Shown here piece after piece: positions 1 through 10,980 of a DNA stretch of 64,000 nt. The number at the start of each line of letters is the position of its first letter. Position 1 is the stretch's first letter. Source of the DNA: Eutreptiella sp. 'Long Island Sound 2002' (taxonomy: Eukaryota; Euglenozoa; Euglenophyceae; Eutreptiales; Eutreptiaceae). Position numbers and translations under genes: made by a program. The notes under the pieces were generated by a model. It did no database searches and was not told the origin of the DNA. It saw only the letters and a program-made list of their open reading frames with translations. Location: assembly GCA_964036045.1 (NCBI GenBank), contig OZ038385.1, forward strand, positions 24,024,353 to 24,088,352. Direction: 5' to 3'.

Positions 1-29
1 ACCCAAAAGTTTGTGTCCCAACAATGGGA

Positions 30-1540
30 GTGCTTACTGTGCGCTGCAGGCGCCGCAAGGTAAGGGTAATTAGCTTAGTGTATGCTGTCCAAGAAACATA
101 CACCTGAACAAAAAATTTTCGTGCGCGTTGATTTGTTGACACCATCACTGTCTACAGAGGAGAGACTACGTCCCCGGCTCAAGGTGCAAAGCGCGGTAGG
201 GAATTCCACCCTTCTGCTGTGGTTACATCATCCCCTCGGTCAGAAGTAGCAGGACCCTAATGCTACTCCTTCCCCCATACCCCTTGAATCAGGCAACATG
301 TATGACTGTATGTGAGCCCTCAACCATGCTATGGTTGTGTGTAAGTGTGTAAGTGTGTATGGGTGTGTCTCACAGCACTACGTGTTTGTGTTGTGTTCAC
401 ATCGAAAACAACAAAGAGGACCTATTTTTGCGATGCTTGGATTCATTGAGAGGTTGATGAACTAGCACAACACGCCTTGTTGCAAAATTTTTTCCTAAAA
501 ATCATCGCGTGCACTCCGGATGCGCAATGTGCCGCACAACGGCTATCCAATCCCCCCACCATAGCACAACGTCAGTCCCACCATCACACATTGTTGTGTG
601 ATCCCCCACATCATAGGATGCCCACTCCAATGACATTGGCGTTTCGATTTGTTTCGCCCTTCGATAATTGGTCAAAAAGTGCCTGCCCCTATGACATGGG
701 TGTTTCAATTCGTTTCGCATTTCGGTTGTGTGTAAGACTACTCATCATGGGGTGAGTAATTGGGTTCGGACGACAAAGGGTCCACAGAGCATGAGGTCAA
801 GCTCGACGTTTTGAGTCGAAACCGGAGTTAGATTTGGGGTTGGAGCTAGAGTGGGAATCCGAGCTGGAGTGGGAGTCATAGTCAGTAGTCGGAGTCTGAG
901 TTAAAGTCACATGTGGATGAGTCGTTGTCAACGGTACAGGGCTTTGTCCCAACTATGCGCTTGGGGAAATGGCCCCATGGACCATGGGGCAGGTATTTGA
1001 TGTTGCGCTTGTTGATGAATTGTTGGATGTGAACCAAGGCATAAACCATCGAATGGAGTTGCAGGATATGCTCCTCCTAATTCATCCCCAACTTTGTGAA
1101 TGGTCGCAGCACATAGCCTAGGTGAACAATTGGGCAAACAGATGCTCTCCCCGGCCCCGAGTGAAGGAGTGCCCATGATGTTACTTGGCTTGTGATCCCG
1201 GGTGATGTGTGTTCTTTGGCTTTGAATATGGTATAATACCATGCTCTCTTCCGGGGAAAGCGCCATCGAATAGGATCACCTTGCCCTTCTTGAGGTCTTT
1301 GAGCTGATCAAAAGCGGCTACTTAACCCTTTCCATTATGGGGGTCCCCAAAGCGGGGAGGACTCAAATGGATACATGGCCCGTCCCATATTGGGGACGAG
1401 CAACAAGTAGAGGCCCAAAAGTAGAAATGTAGTCAATAAATAGGGGGGAAACGGTTTATCGGGGTATATGTTATGTAAAAAAGCATCCGTATGTATGTAC
1501 CACTATATTTCATCTATCCAAAGATAATTACCCTTAGGAT
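30..1540. mobile_element. Inverted-repeat element, copy A (about 1.5 kb)
   Basis: The 12-mer TAAGGGTAATTA at 61-72 returns as its exact complement at 1525-1536. Bases 30-170 and about 1335-1545 both have diverged counterparts, in the same order, at 11310-11455 and 11720-11915. Only the middle differs in length. This is the pattern of a DNA transposon and an internally deleted derivative. No transposase frame is recognisable inside (an open stretch at 928-1266 on the minus strand is unremarkable). Exact ends and target-site duplication are not determined. Confidence 0.5.
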
Positions 1541-1617
1541 GATTATCCATTGTGTGCCACAAACGCCGCAAGATTAGCAACCCCAATAGCCCGAATCAAT
1601 TTTTCCTTTGGAAAAAT

Positions 1618-1765
1618 TCATGTTTTCCCACTACAAAATCTGGATCCAAAAAGGGGGATGGGGGTCCCGGGAGGGGGGCTAGCCCCTCCTCCTCCTATGG
1701 TACAACTCCAACACTTGTTTCTTGGGCGAGCCGGTATTGGTGGATCGCCCGGTTCTGGTGTGTAC
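1618..1765 (-). CDS. PDCD2-like exon 7, C domain, possibly truncated
   Basis: Entering in phase 2 it completes the Arg and gives RYTPEPGDPPIP, then NKCWSC, matching RY-x(n)-P-x-C-x-x-C. It then runs into GGGGASPPPGT and stops at 1618. The expected R-x-FE-x-Q strand is missing. The inverted-repeat element ends about 80 bases downstream. Confidence 0.55.
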
Positions 1766-4700
1766 CTGTTGAGGTCAAGTAGCTGCTTAGTGGGAAATGG
1801 TGCAGGCTAGACCTGGTTGGCAAGTAGCAGTCAACTCGTTGTACCCAGTAGTCATTGCTTTCGTAAATGCTTGAGGTTTTCACTTGTGTGTGCTGGTGCA
1901 GGTTCCCGGTGGCATGTGCAGGTGGCAGGAACTGGTGAAGTGGTGCAGATTAGTGTTACACGCAAAGCGGTTCCGGCCGTGATGTACCCTGCCCGAGACG
2001 GCCCAGGCACCACCATACCATACCATGACCTCCTCCTAGTTGTCGTTGTCAACATTTCCAAGACGTTCTTGGGCTGAGTAAGTGTGCCGGTTGGTACTTG
2101 CGGGTGTACACACTTGTGGTTTGGGGGGGGGGGGCATGAAAAAGTTGGGAAATCACTTGGGTGGGGGTGGGGGAGGTTCATGCCCATAGTACAGACGCCC
2201 CCGCCCAGGGGTGGCTCCCGTAACAAGAGGCCCAGATGGGCCCACAGGAGTGCGGGGTGGGGGTGGTCTGGGACACACATGCACCTCAAAATGATCGCCA
2301 CGACGTGCTGATCATTTTGAAGCAAATGTCATGAGAAATGATTTTCAAATTTTCTTCGTCCCGATTTCTGATCCAAGACTGGTCCTCGGACTGCCAGTTT
2401 ATAAGGGCTCTGTCACGGGAGCCCCTTTCCCTAACCCCCCCCTCCAGGTTACGGGGGCTCGAACAACCCCCGTCCCGTGCAAACCTTTTTCCAACCTCCG
2501 CTTGCCACATTGCAGACGGCGTGGGACGACAAAAAGCCACAGCAAAGTCTCACAGCACAGCGCCTTTGGCACCGTTGGGCATTGCACACCTGACCACTTG
2601 ACGAGGACAGAGCTCCATGCGGATTTGAAAGGCAGCAAAGGTCTCGTCAGGCTGAAGGCACGGAGGTGCAGCGGGGCACACGCCAGTGCGAGGCATCAGA
2701 AGCCACATGTGAACGCCCAAAGTGCAAACGCAGAGACCGCGGCCCGCCCCCATCACATGGAAGCGACACAGCCCAAGACCGTGAGACGCTGTGATCCCAA
2801 GAGCCCCAGACGCAAGACCCCCATGCCATAACAGCCCACCACCCCCAGACCCCTGAAACCCTTTGCAAACACGCCACTAGTGTCCAGTAGGCCAAGCGAT
2901 TGTGACCGGTCCATGCGCCACTTGGGGGCGGGGGTTTCAGAAAGCGGCTGCATTGACCGGACCCCTGAAGCCCAACGGAAGGCCTTCAACGGACTGACTC
3001 TCGCACCCTGAAAGTTCAGGGAAAAGGGCTGATGGTATGTCCGGGCGTCATGCGGCGAGGGGACCACAAAGGCATTCGTCTGGTATTGGGCGACAATTTT
3101 GGGGCCATTTTTTTACCCGTCCGCTTTTCCGATGTCGCAGTGTCTGATCGACGGCCCTGCCATGCGCAGGCACCCGATGTATTGGCAAGTCTAGCCCCAA
3201 GACCACGACCCTGAGACTCTGCACTGACATCGCCGGGCCGCAAACAGTAACAGAATTGCATGGCCCTTTCGTTGGACAGAACCCTCGCCCCCGCGCCGCT
3301 CGCAATTGCAAGTACCCCCCGCTCACAGGCAAATCGACGCGTGATCCGCAGGGCCGCAGCCTCCACAACCGCAACCAATGCCACGCACCCCTGCAACCGG
3401 CAAACAAACAGCACAGGGAGTGGTGCCATCGCCTGCAGGGCCTAGCCACAGATACTGGGATTCAGCATCTCCAGCACCTCGGAGGAGAACCTCGCTGCCC
3501 CGAACGTCACTCATCCCTGACGCACCCTCAACCGACGGCTGCACGTGCCCCGACCTTAAATTGCGGCACTGAGTGCGCCACTGAATCCAAATCTTTGGCG
3601 GTGATGGCGGCGTCCGTTTTCTTATTGATTTCCTCCATCTTCCGCATCTCTGCCGCAACATCTGTCTCCGAATCGTCCTGCACGACGGCACCGACGCAAA
3701 AGTCGTCCCGAGTGCCAAAACCACATCGACCAGGACCACGCCAAACTGATGCACGACTCGACGTCATCCGTACCAAAAGTGGACGACAGATTCCAGAAAT
3801 GTTCTTTGTTGGGGCTTCCTTTCGACCCAGCGCTTCCCACCAACTGTTTGCTGGCCCACCGACCGTTTGCACAGTCCCAAAAGAATGAAGCAAAGGTCCG
3901 GGTGCAGCTGCACCTGCACCATCGGCTACGGCCACTGACCTTTAGAGGTCCTGCGGTCGACAGCCCCCCTGACCCCACCTCAGTCCAAGGACGCGACGAT
4001 CGCGCACCTGCTCCGGTTCCGGAAACATGTCGAGCGAGAAACACGGCAAACAGTAGGGCGCCGAGGGAGGCAGTCCCGTCAAAGCCGCTTTGTCATCCAG
4101 AGACCCTGCGTCGTCATCCTCGCTGTCCTCAGTGTCGCCGGGGCCTGAGGTGCACCAGGACTGACAAAGGCTGTGTTCAGAGTGTGCACGCTGTGGCGGG
4201 GTGCTGTGCGGTGAGAGGGTGCGGGTCGGAACCGTCACTCAGGGAACAAAATAAAGGGTGAAGTCGGAGCGACAGCCGACACCGCCATGAATATCACAAA
4301 TCAGAACGTTCAGAAGAAGGGAGCACGGGTTACCCGCATGCAACCGTCGATCCTGCAACGGTCGCAAACCAACCAATCCTCAGCACTGCCACTGACACCG
4401 CCACGTCACACAGATTCCGCTGCACTGCACCACTACCACGCTGCACGTGTGGCGCGCGCCGGGGGTGCAGCGCATGTGCACCGCGCCAGCACTGCGCAAG
4501 ACATACCCCACTCTGGATGCGGAGGGATGGGATGTGAGTCGGTCCACACCGGTCTTGACAACAACGGAAGCATCCCGAGAAGGGACTACGGCAGGCCTGT
4601 CGGGTCGTCTCAGGCTCCCCGGCGTTGCACTCGGGGCTACAAGGCCACCACAGACCCTGGGCGACCCCGGCGCAGTGAAGCCCGACCATGCCCATGCACA

Positions 4701-7700
4701 TGCACACAGGCACACACGACCACGTCATTTCATGGTCCTGACTGCTGGGGGCCCTACACACCGCAGTCAGGGCAGTGTCTGCGCTCCCCCACAAGCACTG
4801 GCAGCCATCGCATGCCCTGTGGAGTGCCACGGGGTCAGAGACACAGCGGCAGTGGCGCACAGTCCGAGACCTGATGCATGAGGTCAGGGCCGCCGAGCCA
4901 CCAGGCCGAAGGACGGGACTTGCTACGTTGGTAGTGAGCCTGGTGGAGCTTGCCAGAGGACATCACACTCACTGCAGCTCTCTGGGTCGCGGGGGGGGGG
5001 GCAGGGGCGGCGGTGACCAGAATAACCGTTTGAGTTCTACTTATTCTTGTCGTTGCAGATGACATAACGCTTTTCGGTTCAGGGCTGGAATTTCGTATGG
5101 CTTGGGTGCCCTATCTTGGGTGTGTGGCACTCCGGTCAAGGTTCTTTTTGGTACAGGAGGGGAAGGGGGTAGGGGCACTGGTCAGGGAGGAGGGGGGAGG
5201 TCTGGACAAAAGGAGCCCCCTCCTCTAGTCCCCGAAAAGCAATCGGTGCTCCTGAAACCCCAGTGTGGCCAGACAGTGTTGTCCTTGATGTAGCATTCCA
5301 CACACACACACACACACTTCGGCGACAAACAGAGCACAGAAAAGACTGGTCTGGATGTACCAGATCTCGTCAGGTGCAAAGCAGAACAAAAACAGTAGCA
5401 TGTCCCGCCTGCACTAGGCGCCTTTCTGTGTGAAGAGAAGCAGGGCCAGCAGCTCAACGGCAGCCTTGGGCAAGCCCGCGGTCACGCCTGCACAGCAAGC
5501 CGAGCGTAAGGCTCTGCAAAAATACCTCAGGGTGGGTTCACCCCTATCCCTGCCCACTGCCCCTCTTCACCAGGAACCCGGACGATAGACCAACAGCGTT
5601 GCTTCGGATTAGTTACCCTGCCGCAATACCACCTGGAATCTATACTCCTCTTTCCCAGTCGTAGCATTGAAACAGAGCATGGGGGACGGAAGGCAAGTAT
5701 GAAAAACAGAGAGTCCCGTTGCCGGGGCTCCACACACACACGCATACAGGGTGGCCGCTGGAGCATTTCCTGAGGTGTCCTATATCCTGCCTGTGTCGGT
5801 ATGCGTGCACGCTCGTGTATGTGGCTGTGGTGTGTGCTACCCCAGCGGTTGAATCACCGGGCTCGTGCCGTGAAGGCGCAGGTCCGATTCCCGCTGTGCG
5901 CGTGGCCCGACACACACACACACACACACACACCGCACACGCATATTCTCAAGAAAGCGTTCCTGTTTGCCCTTGAGGCACATTGCCGCTGCCGGTCCAA
6001 TTCAGATTGATTTAGGGAACTGTGGGTCCCTGGGATGGAGCAGGCTGTCATCTATTCATTCCAGGGCGTTTCTGAGGTAAAGGGGGCCAGGGGGGCTGGT
6101 CTGGGCTGGGCTGGGACACGGTTTCTATTGGCAGTCAAGATTACCACGTTACCACGGTCTCAGGCGGTCCCTGCTGGACACGACTGGTACCAATTCGCCG
6201 CAATGTCCGGTCTCAAGGCCTACCGGACTGCTGACAGCCCCCAGACCCCGCCCAGCGCGAGCAAGCAGGAGGTGCGGGAGGGCAGGGCCGGGGCGGGCCT
6301 CCCATCGCTCTCTACTCACACGAGTGCCAGTACCCACCCCTTCCTTCTCGGCTTCCGAAGGCAGTAGTACCTGCATCAGCATCAGCATCACCATCATCAT
6401 CCTTCTCTCCATCCCCCTCTTGATCGCCCCCTTTCTTCTCAATAGTCCTCTGCAACCGCCACGCCTGCCAACTGTTTGTCACGGAGAAGGCAACGCAGGA
6501 GGCAAAAAGACAGAGACGCTCTTGGAACAGCACACGGTGGCCGTGGTTACCCAGCCCTCCGGCCTCAACCACCTCCTTCCCCCGCCCTCCTTGAGGCATC
6601 CGGACAAGGGGAAGGAAAACACACCATTTGGAAGGCTGTGCATGGCACGCCTCGGTGTTGCACGCGTAAACCAAGAAAATGCGCTCAAGGTCCTCAAAGG
6701 GACAAAACGCTTGGAGCATCAGGTACAAAGGGTGGCCGCACACACCGCACTGGGCTCTTCGGGGGTCAAAATTCGCCCACTCTGGGACCTGACGGACAGA
6801 ATCAACGTGCAGAGGGGCGGGGCTGGACTGTGCAGCAGCATCGCCTTATGTCGTTTGTGCACCCGCGGGGGGCGGCGAGGACAGGTTCCGATGCGATGGG
6901 GGGGCCCATGGACTGCTGTTCAACACCGTTTCTGCATGGCTCATGGCGGAGTTGCGTGCAGTCGGCACGGCTTTTCACACTTTTGAGGCTCAGAGACAGG
7001 CCGAATGCGGCTGTGGTCAGTTATGGAAGGCGTCTGGAGTTTTGTTGTTGAAAGACATTTTGGTGCTGTTGCGGCTCACCCCCGGCCTGCTCTGCCTCAT
7101 AGTCCAGAGGACGTACAATGTTGTGTGCAAGGCCCACTGGGCGCGGTGCTGTGCAGAGGCCTCACAGACAGACATGGCAGGGCAGGATGCCTGTGGCAAG
7201 TCCCGCCAGACTATTGGTCGTTGGCCCGAAGGCTGTCCCAAGCCTCGGCGGGTGTCGCGACACACAGATGGACCCTCGCCGCGGGTGCCTTGCGAGGCTG
7301 TTGTCGCTTCACTCGGGTCGCACAAAGCTGCCCAGGGAGTCCCACACTCATTGCTTGCGGCCCGGCCCGCCCGGCCCCCCGACCAAACCAGGAGACTGCA
7401 CACGACACCTGACGAGGTGCAGGCTGCCGGCGTGCCTGCCTGCCCCTAGGCCTTGGGTCACAAAAACATATCTCACATCAGCCTCCTCGCCCATATGGCT
7501 CACCCCCTCCCCCACTCTTCAGTCGGAAGCATGGCTGAAGCAATGCGCCACAGCACATGAACCAGGTCACCCTAAGCTTGCAAGGCAGACCAGGGGAGTC
7601 CATAAGGGGGGAAAAAAACTACCTCCGATATTGGCGGTGTCTGGACTGGCTACGGATTGACGTCGGTTTGCGGTTGACCAACGGCAGTTTCTTAACCGAT

Positions 7701-8753
7701 CGCGGGTGGCGCATAAACCACAGCAGTTGGTGGTTAACCAACGGCGGCTGGCAGCTAACCGACGGCGTTTGGCGGTTGGCCGACGGCGGGTGGCGGTCAA
7801 TCGATAGCAGTCGGTGGGTCACAATGGACAACGGGGTGTGGGGGGTCCATGAAAAAAAAGAAAGAAAACCCCTCCTGAAGGACCCCCCTGAGGCAGACAG
7901 CCTGCAGGGAGCTCGACGGGAGCTGCCCGTTCAAATGATCGCGGTGGTGTTCGTGAACCTACCGACTCAGAGAGAGCCTCAAGCGCCACGCGCGCCACAC
8001 CGCGCACACCGAGCGCTTGAATAGACGCGTCATTTACGGGTGTACTACACCCTCATGACAGGCAGGGACGCGGTGGCCGAAGGGGTTCGCATGAAACAAC
8101 GGTCCACTCCACTCAAAGGACCTCATCCCTCGGGGTTTGATGGTTGCAGCCTCCCACACCCCCTGCCAGGGAGGCCGTAATTTTTGTGATAGAAAAGGGA
8201 CCACACTCAGGGAAGGACAAAAGGCCCACAACAGTGGCAGGCACACGTTCCCCGGTGGTACCTCTTTGATGAAAAACATTGCTGCCCGGCCTCAAAAGGT
8301 CACACTCTTTGCCATGTGTCCTGTGGAATACAAAGGAGGCAACACAGAGTAATACCGATACTGTGCAATGTACAATGCCCACTGCAGCCCACAAGGAAAC
8401 TACACACAATTAGCCCTGGGAAGAAAGATGTTTATACCCGTTGGAATGTTTCTACCCAAAGAAATTGGCCATCCATTGCTGCTGTTCAGTACCGTATGAC
8501 CGCTTTTTTGCAACATTCCTTGTTGCCATTGTTCTACGCCAGTCCTGCCAAAACGCACTATGCGCGCGCACTGCGCATGAGGCACTCTCTCAAACTCAAA
8601 TGAGGTGCACGAACGGAACGTTGCCTGGAATCGTGCAAGGTGCAGTGCAATCAATTTCACATGGCATACTTTCACTTGCCCCCCAATTTGGCTTTCATAG
8701 GGGTCTTTGAGCTCGTCGGCACTGGGAGCGCCGTATGGCACTGCAACCCACAT
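1618..8753 (-). CDS. PDCD2/TSR4-like protein, 7-exon gene model
   Basis: Seven exons (8753-8676, 6788-6625, 6471-6371, 4144-4008, 3677-3555, 2651-2590, 1765-1618) join with GT-AG borders and matching phases into 813 nt, 270 aa. The N-terminus has the SQIGG-VPEW signature, then CGVCGHPLYLMLQ (Cys 40/43) and ACNTEAC (Cys 69/74), as in the MYND-like zinc module of PDCD2. WRLQR follows at about residue 85. An acidic linker leads to a PDCD2_C-like segment (DETFAAFQ, CPRQVVRY, CWSC at 240-243). The PDCD2/PDCD2L/Tsr4 family is known to act as a chaperone for ribosomal protein uS5 (Rps2) in 40S assembly; that role is inferred here from family membership. The usual end of the C domain (Cys-x-x-Cys followed by a FEFQ-like strand) is not seen. 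The last exon instead reads into a Gly/Pro-rich tail, so it is either truncated or continues in an exon outside the window. Confidence 0.72.
2590..2651 (-). CDS. PDCD2-like exon 6, C domain start
   Basis: PDETFAAFQIRMELCPRQVV, 20 codons plus 2 nt. D-x-x-F-x-x-F followed by P-x-Q-x-x-R is the classic start of PDCD2_C. The donor CAG|GTGTGC is phase 2. Confidence 0.7.
3555..3677 (-). CDS. PDCD2-like exon 5
   Basis: 41 codons, DDSETDVAAEMRKMEE to SVPQFK, phase 0 on both sides (acceptor GTGCAG, donor AAG|GTCGGG). It is charged and helical, as expected for the segment before the C domain. A minus-strand open frame at 3016-3390 also fits the phase but does not look like the family, so I preferred exon 6 at 2651. 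Confidence 0.65.
4008..4144 (-). CDS. PDCD2-like exon 4
   Basis: Phase 1 entry after the CCTCAG acceptor. It continues the acidic linker (DTEDSEDDDAGSLDD) into APYCLPCFSLDMFPEPEQ, which corresponds to the FPPYYxxVxDE region of PDCD2L. The donor is CAG|GTGCGC, phase 0. Confidence 0.65.
5302..5317. repeat. (AC)n microsatellite
   Basis: Short CA run in an intron of the PDCD2-like gene. A second CA run is at 5911-5935. Overlapping open frames are low-complexity artefacts. Confidence 0.85.
6371..6471 (-). CDS. PDCD2-like exon 3, acidic linker
   Basis: Begins in phase 2 with WQAWRLQR, matching the family's conserved W-x-x-x-R-x-Q, then a Lys/Asp/Glu-rich run ending in DADADAG. The donor GCAG|GTACTA is phase 1. 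Confidence 0.65.
6625..6788 (-). CDS. PDCD2-like exon 2, zinc-binding module
   Basis: Starts VPEWANFDP after acceptor GTCAG. It carries CGVCGHPLYLMLQAF and LVYACNTEACHAQ, giving the two cysteine pairs of the family. The donor AAATG|GTGTGT is phase 2. The unspliced reading beyond it does not match the family, whereas splicing restores W-x-x-W-R-L-Q. Confidence 0.75.
7640..7825. repeat. Imperfect GGTTGACC-type minisatellite
   Basis: Units of about 20-27 bases built on GGTTGACCAACGGC-like words repeat about seven times. The plus strand reads as W-x-L-T-x-G repeats, but codon use is repeat-driven. A shorter related block sits at about 13850-13930. It lies in an intron of the PDCD2-like gene. Confidence 0.6.
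8113..8290 (-). mobile_element. Retroelement-like fragment, copy 1 (ERVPATVVG motif)
   Basis: Minus-strand reading contains GERVPATVVG. It parallels SEQVPATIIG at about 12860 in DNA and protein. Short segments with a V-x-A-x-V-x-G pattern occur in the SH3-like tail of some retroelement integrases; that assignment is tentative. It is fragmented by indels and lies in the first intron of the PDCD2-like gene. Confidence 0.35.
8676..8753 (-). CDS. PDCD2-like exon 1
   Basis: 26 codons starting MWVAVPYGAP and ending in SQIGGQ, the conserved Gly-Gly just before the P-x-W motif of PDCD2 proteins. The donor is CAA|GTGAAA, phase 0. The ATG at 8753 is the first in frame, and no upstream exon is evident. 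Confidence 0.7.
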
Positions 8754-8866
8754 ATCTACAGCAAAAGCGTCACAGCAGCCAAATCATCATTCAACAGCCA
8801 TCATTAAGAAGGGCACAGACTGAATCTACAGTCCTCTGTTTCTGCACATAGAAGAATAGCAAAATG

Positions 8867-8982
8867 CACAACACAACACAACACAACACAACACAACACA
8901 ACACAACACAACACAACACAACACAACACAACACAACACAACACAACACAACACAACACAACACAACACAACACAACACAAC
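8867..8982. repeat. (ACAAC)n pentanucleotide array
   Basis: About 23 near-perfect ACAAC units. An imperfect array of the complementary type (GTGTT/GTGTG) lies at 9837-9945, so the two flank the decayed coding segment between them. Confidence 0.9.
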
Positions 8983-8984
8983 CA

Positions 8985-9830
8985 GACCGTGAGGTGCCAG
9001 GACGGCCAAGTCCCCATGTTGCTCACGGAGGTGGGTTTTCAGGGCCGGGTGGAGCTCGGCCGGCAACGTACCCACCGTGCTGAGCGAGTAGTATGGGGGC
9101 CCCTTGTTCGGGTGCCTTGGGCATTTGTGTGCCACACACTCCGCGGGGTACTTGAACTTTGCCACCGTGGCTGCAGCGATGGCTATCCACGGCCACGGCG
9201 GCACCGCGGTGGTCACTGTAACCGAGGGGGGCACACGACGTCTGCGCCCACCGCCAGTACGCCGCCGTCGGCTGCCTGGACAGCCAGACGATGGTGGGCA
9301 TCCGAACCCCCGTGGCCTGTAGCTAATCCACGAGCACATGCTGGTGGTCATCCCACAGCCGGGCGTGCAGAGGTGCACTGACCTGCACCTGCACACCCAG
9401 AAGGGCCACCAGGAGGCGGTGCAGTCTGGTGTCGCTCGGCAGCGCATCCGGGGGCTGGCAGCACACCCGGAGCTCCGGCGCCCAGTTTTCGGCCTCCATG
9501 GCGTCCTTCATGGCAGTAGTGACCTTGACCTCAAACCCCCTGTGGTACACGGTCTCCGTCTTGGTGGTTTTGGCCACCCGGCCTCTGATGACCGCGGGGT
9601 ACGCTGGTACAGTGCTCGGGGACCCAGTCCTTAGGAGCGGCCTGCCACCGCGGTGTGGGCGCCCGTAGGAGGGGCACCAAGATGGCACTGTGGCGGGCTA
9701 GCCACGCTCTGAGGCTAGGGATACCTTTGCGGGTGGGCGCTCTTTCCTTCAAGGCCTGCTCCCCGACGACCCGGTAGTCTACAGTGTACAGATCTCCCAG
9801 GTGGTGGTATCCCAGAGCCTACACTGTCTC
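8985..9830 (-). pseudogene. Decayed unidentified coding region
   Basis: Protein-like text runs on the minus strand but changes frame. About 9815-9600 reads YHHLGDLYTVDYRVVGEQAL onward. About 9610-9326 continues in another frame with KTTKTETVYHRGFEVKV and AMKDAMEAENWAPEL. A TAG at 9323-9325 interrupts it before RMPTIVWLSRQ. A third frame from about 9225 gives AKFKYPAECVAHKCPRH and GPPYYSLSTVGTLPAEL. At least two frameshifts and one stop imply a broken gene, unless introns are present that I cannot place. I do not recognise the family. The position between complementary microsatellite arrays suggests a mobile-element or viral relic, but that is inference. Confidence 0.45.
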
Positions 9831-9836
9831 GTAATA

Positions 9837-9945
9837 GTGTGGTGTCGTGTGGTGTGGTGTGTTGTGTTGTGCTATGTTGTGTTGCTCCATGTTGCCTTTT
9901 GTTGCATTGTGTGTTGTATTGTGTTGCATTGTGTCGTGACCGTGT
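9837..9945. repeat. (GTGTT)-like imperfect array
   Basis: Degenerate GTGTT/GTGTG units, complementary in type to the ACAAC array at 8867-8982. Confidence 0.75.
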
Positions 9946-9949
9946 TTGG

Positions 9950-10760
9950 TTGTGCTATGATATCATGCAAAATGCTGACGCCGGGTGCAATTCTGTTTTG
10001 GTGAAGCCTTTAAATTGACTTCTCACTGCGTATGTTTGTTCTTTCGCCTCGCCACATATCTATGTCCCACAACATCCTCTGAAATATTTGTCCAACCCAC
10101 CAAGGAGTTGTGATTTGTGTAATAATGTAACCTTTGCTCCTTGCCGTCAAGTTGATGGGAAGGTATGTATGGCTTCACTTGCACCACCATCCAATGTGAC
10201 CTCCCCTCTGTCTGTGGCCCCTATTGGTTGCGGCCCTGACGTTCCAAAACTTCACCCAGACCATTTCAAACCCTTTGCAGTTGGAATTGATTGGGTTTGC
10301 CTTTTTGGCTCTGCGCCTGCAGCTCTTAGTCTCTCGGAAAAATTAGTGGCAACCCCCCCCCCCCGCGCATCATGCTTAGGGATGGCTAGGGGACAACTGG
10401 AAAACTCTATGGGGTGGTGTCCCAACACTAACTGCTGGGGGAGTCAATCAAAGCTGCACCATTTAGTGCACTGTGCATGCCTCAATGGATCCCGGAGTGT
10501 GGATGTGAATGTGCATGTGAAATAAGAATGATGTTGTGCACACATGAATGGTGCTGTGTGCTAGTGCGCTTATGCTAAATGTATCTTCCACGGGTACTTG
10601 TTCGCTCATGCCCAGCCCTGAGAATTTCCAACTTCCTGAGTTACAAACCCTCAACAACCTTGAGACGACTTCGATGCCCTTTCGTTCACAACTATCCAGA
10701 ACGTCCTAAAAATCCCCGGCAGCGCTCCACAATACTCATGATGGTCTCGAACCTTCCAAA
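9950..10760. other. Stretch without supported gene
   Basis: A 145-codon plus-strand frame (10088-10525) and parts of a 134-codon one (10579-10983) are open, but neither has family signatures or convincing splice borders. A poly-C tract is at about 10351. Confidence 0.4.
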
Positions 10761-10766
10761 CTTGGA

Positions 10767-10980
10767 TTATTCATACCACAAGGGGGTTGCAATATGGTGT
10801 CCCCATGCCAACTTTTCCATCAGCCAGTCCCAATTCATGATGAAAGAATGCATTTTGGTCCCGACCCCTGAGGCAGCCCTGATTTGGTTCCCCATTTTGG
10901 ATGTGTGGATGAACACCAGCTGCAGTGAGTCCACTGCTTGGTTAATGGTGCTCCTCTCAAAGAATGGAACATCCTCTGGT
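10767..10980 (-). pseudogene. Unidentified coding-like segment
   Basis: On the minus strand, 10980 down to a stop at 10767 reads as compositionally ordinary protein (FFERSTINQAVDSLQLVF, then MGNQIRAASGVGTKM and SFIMNWDWLMEKLAW). It starts after an in-frame stop or a possible ACCAG acceptor. No family is recognised. It lies between mobile-element fragments, so a relic is likely. Confidence 0.3.

Noticed and set aside
3016-3390. Alternative last exon for the PDCD2-like gene
   Set aside because: It fits the phase, but the text (VALVAVVEAAALRITRRF) does not resemble PDCD2_C, whereas 2651-2590 plus 1765-1618 does.
8791-9026. Open frames with LCCVV repeats
   Set aside because: Translations of the ACAAC array.
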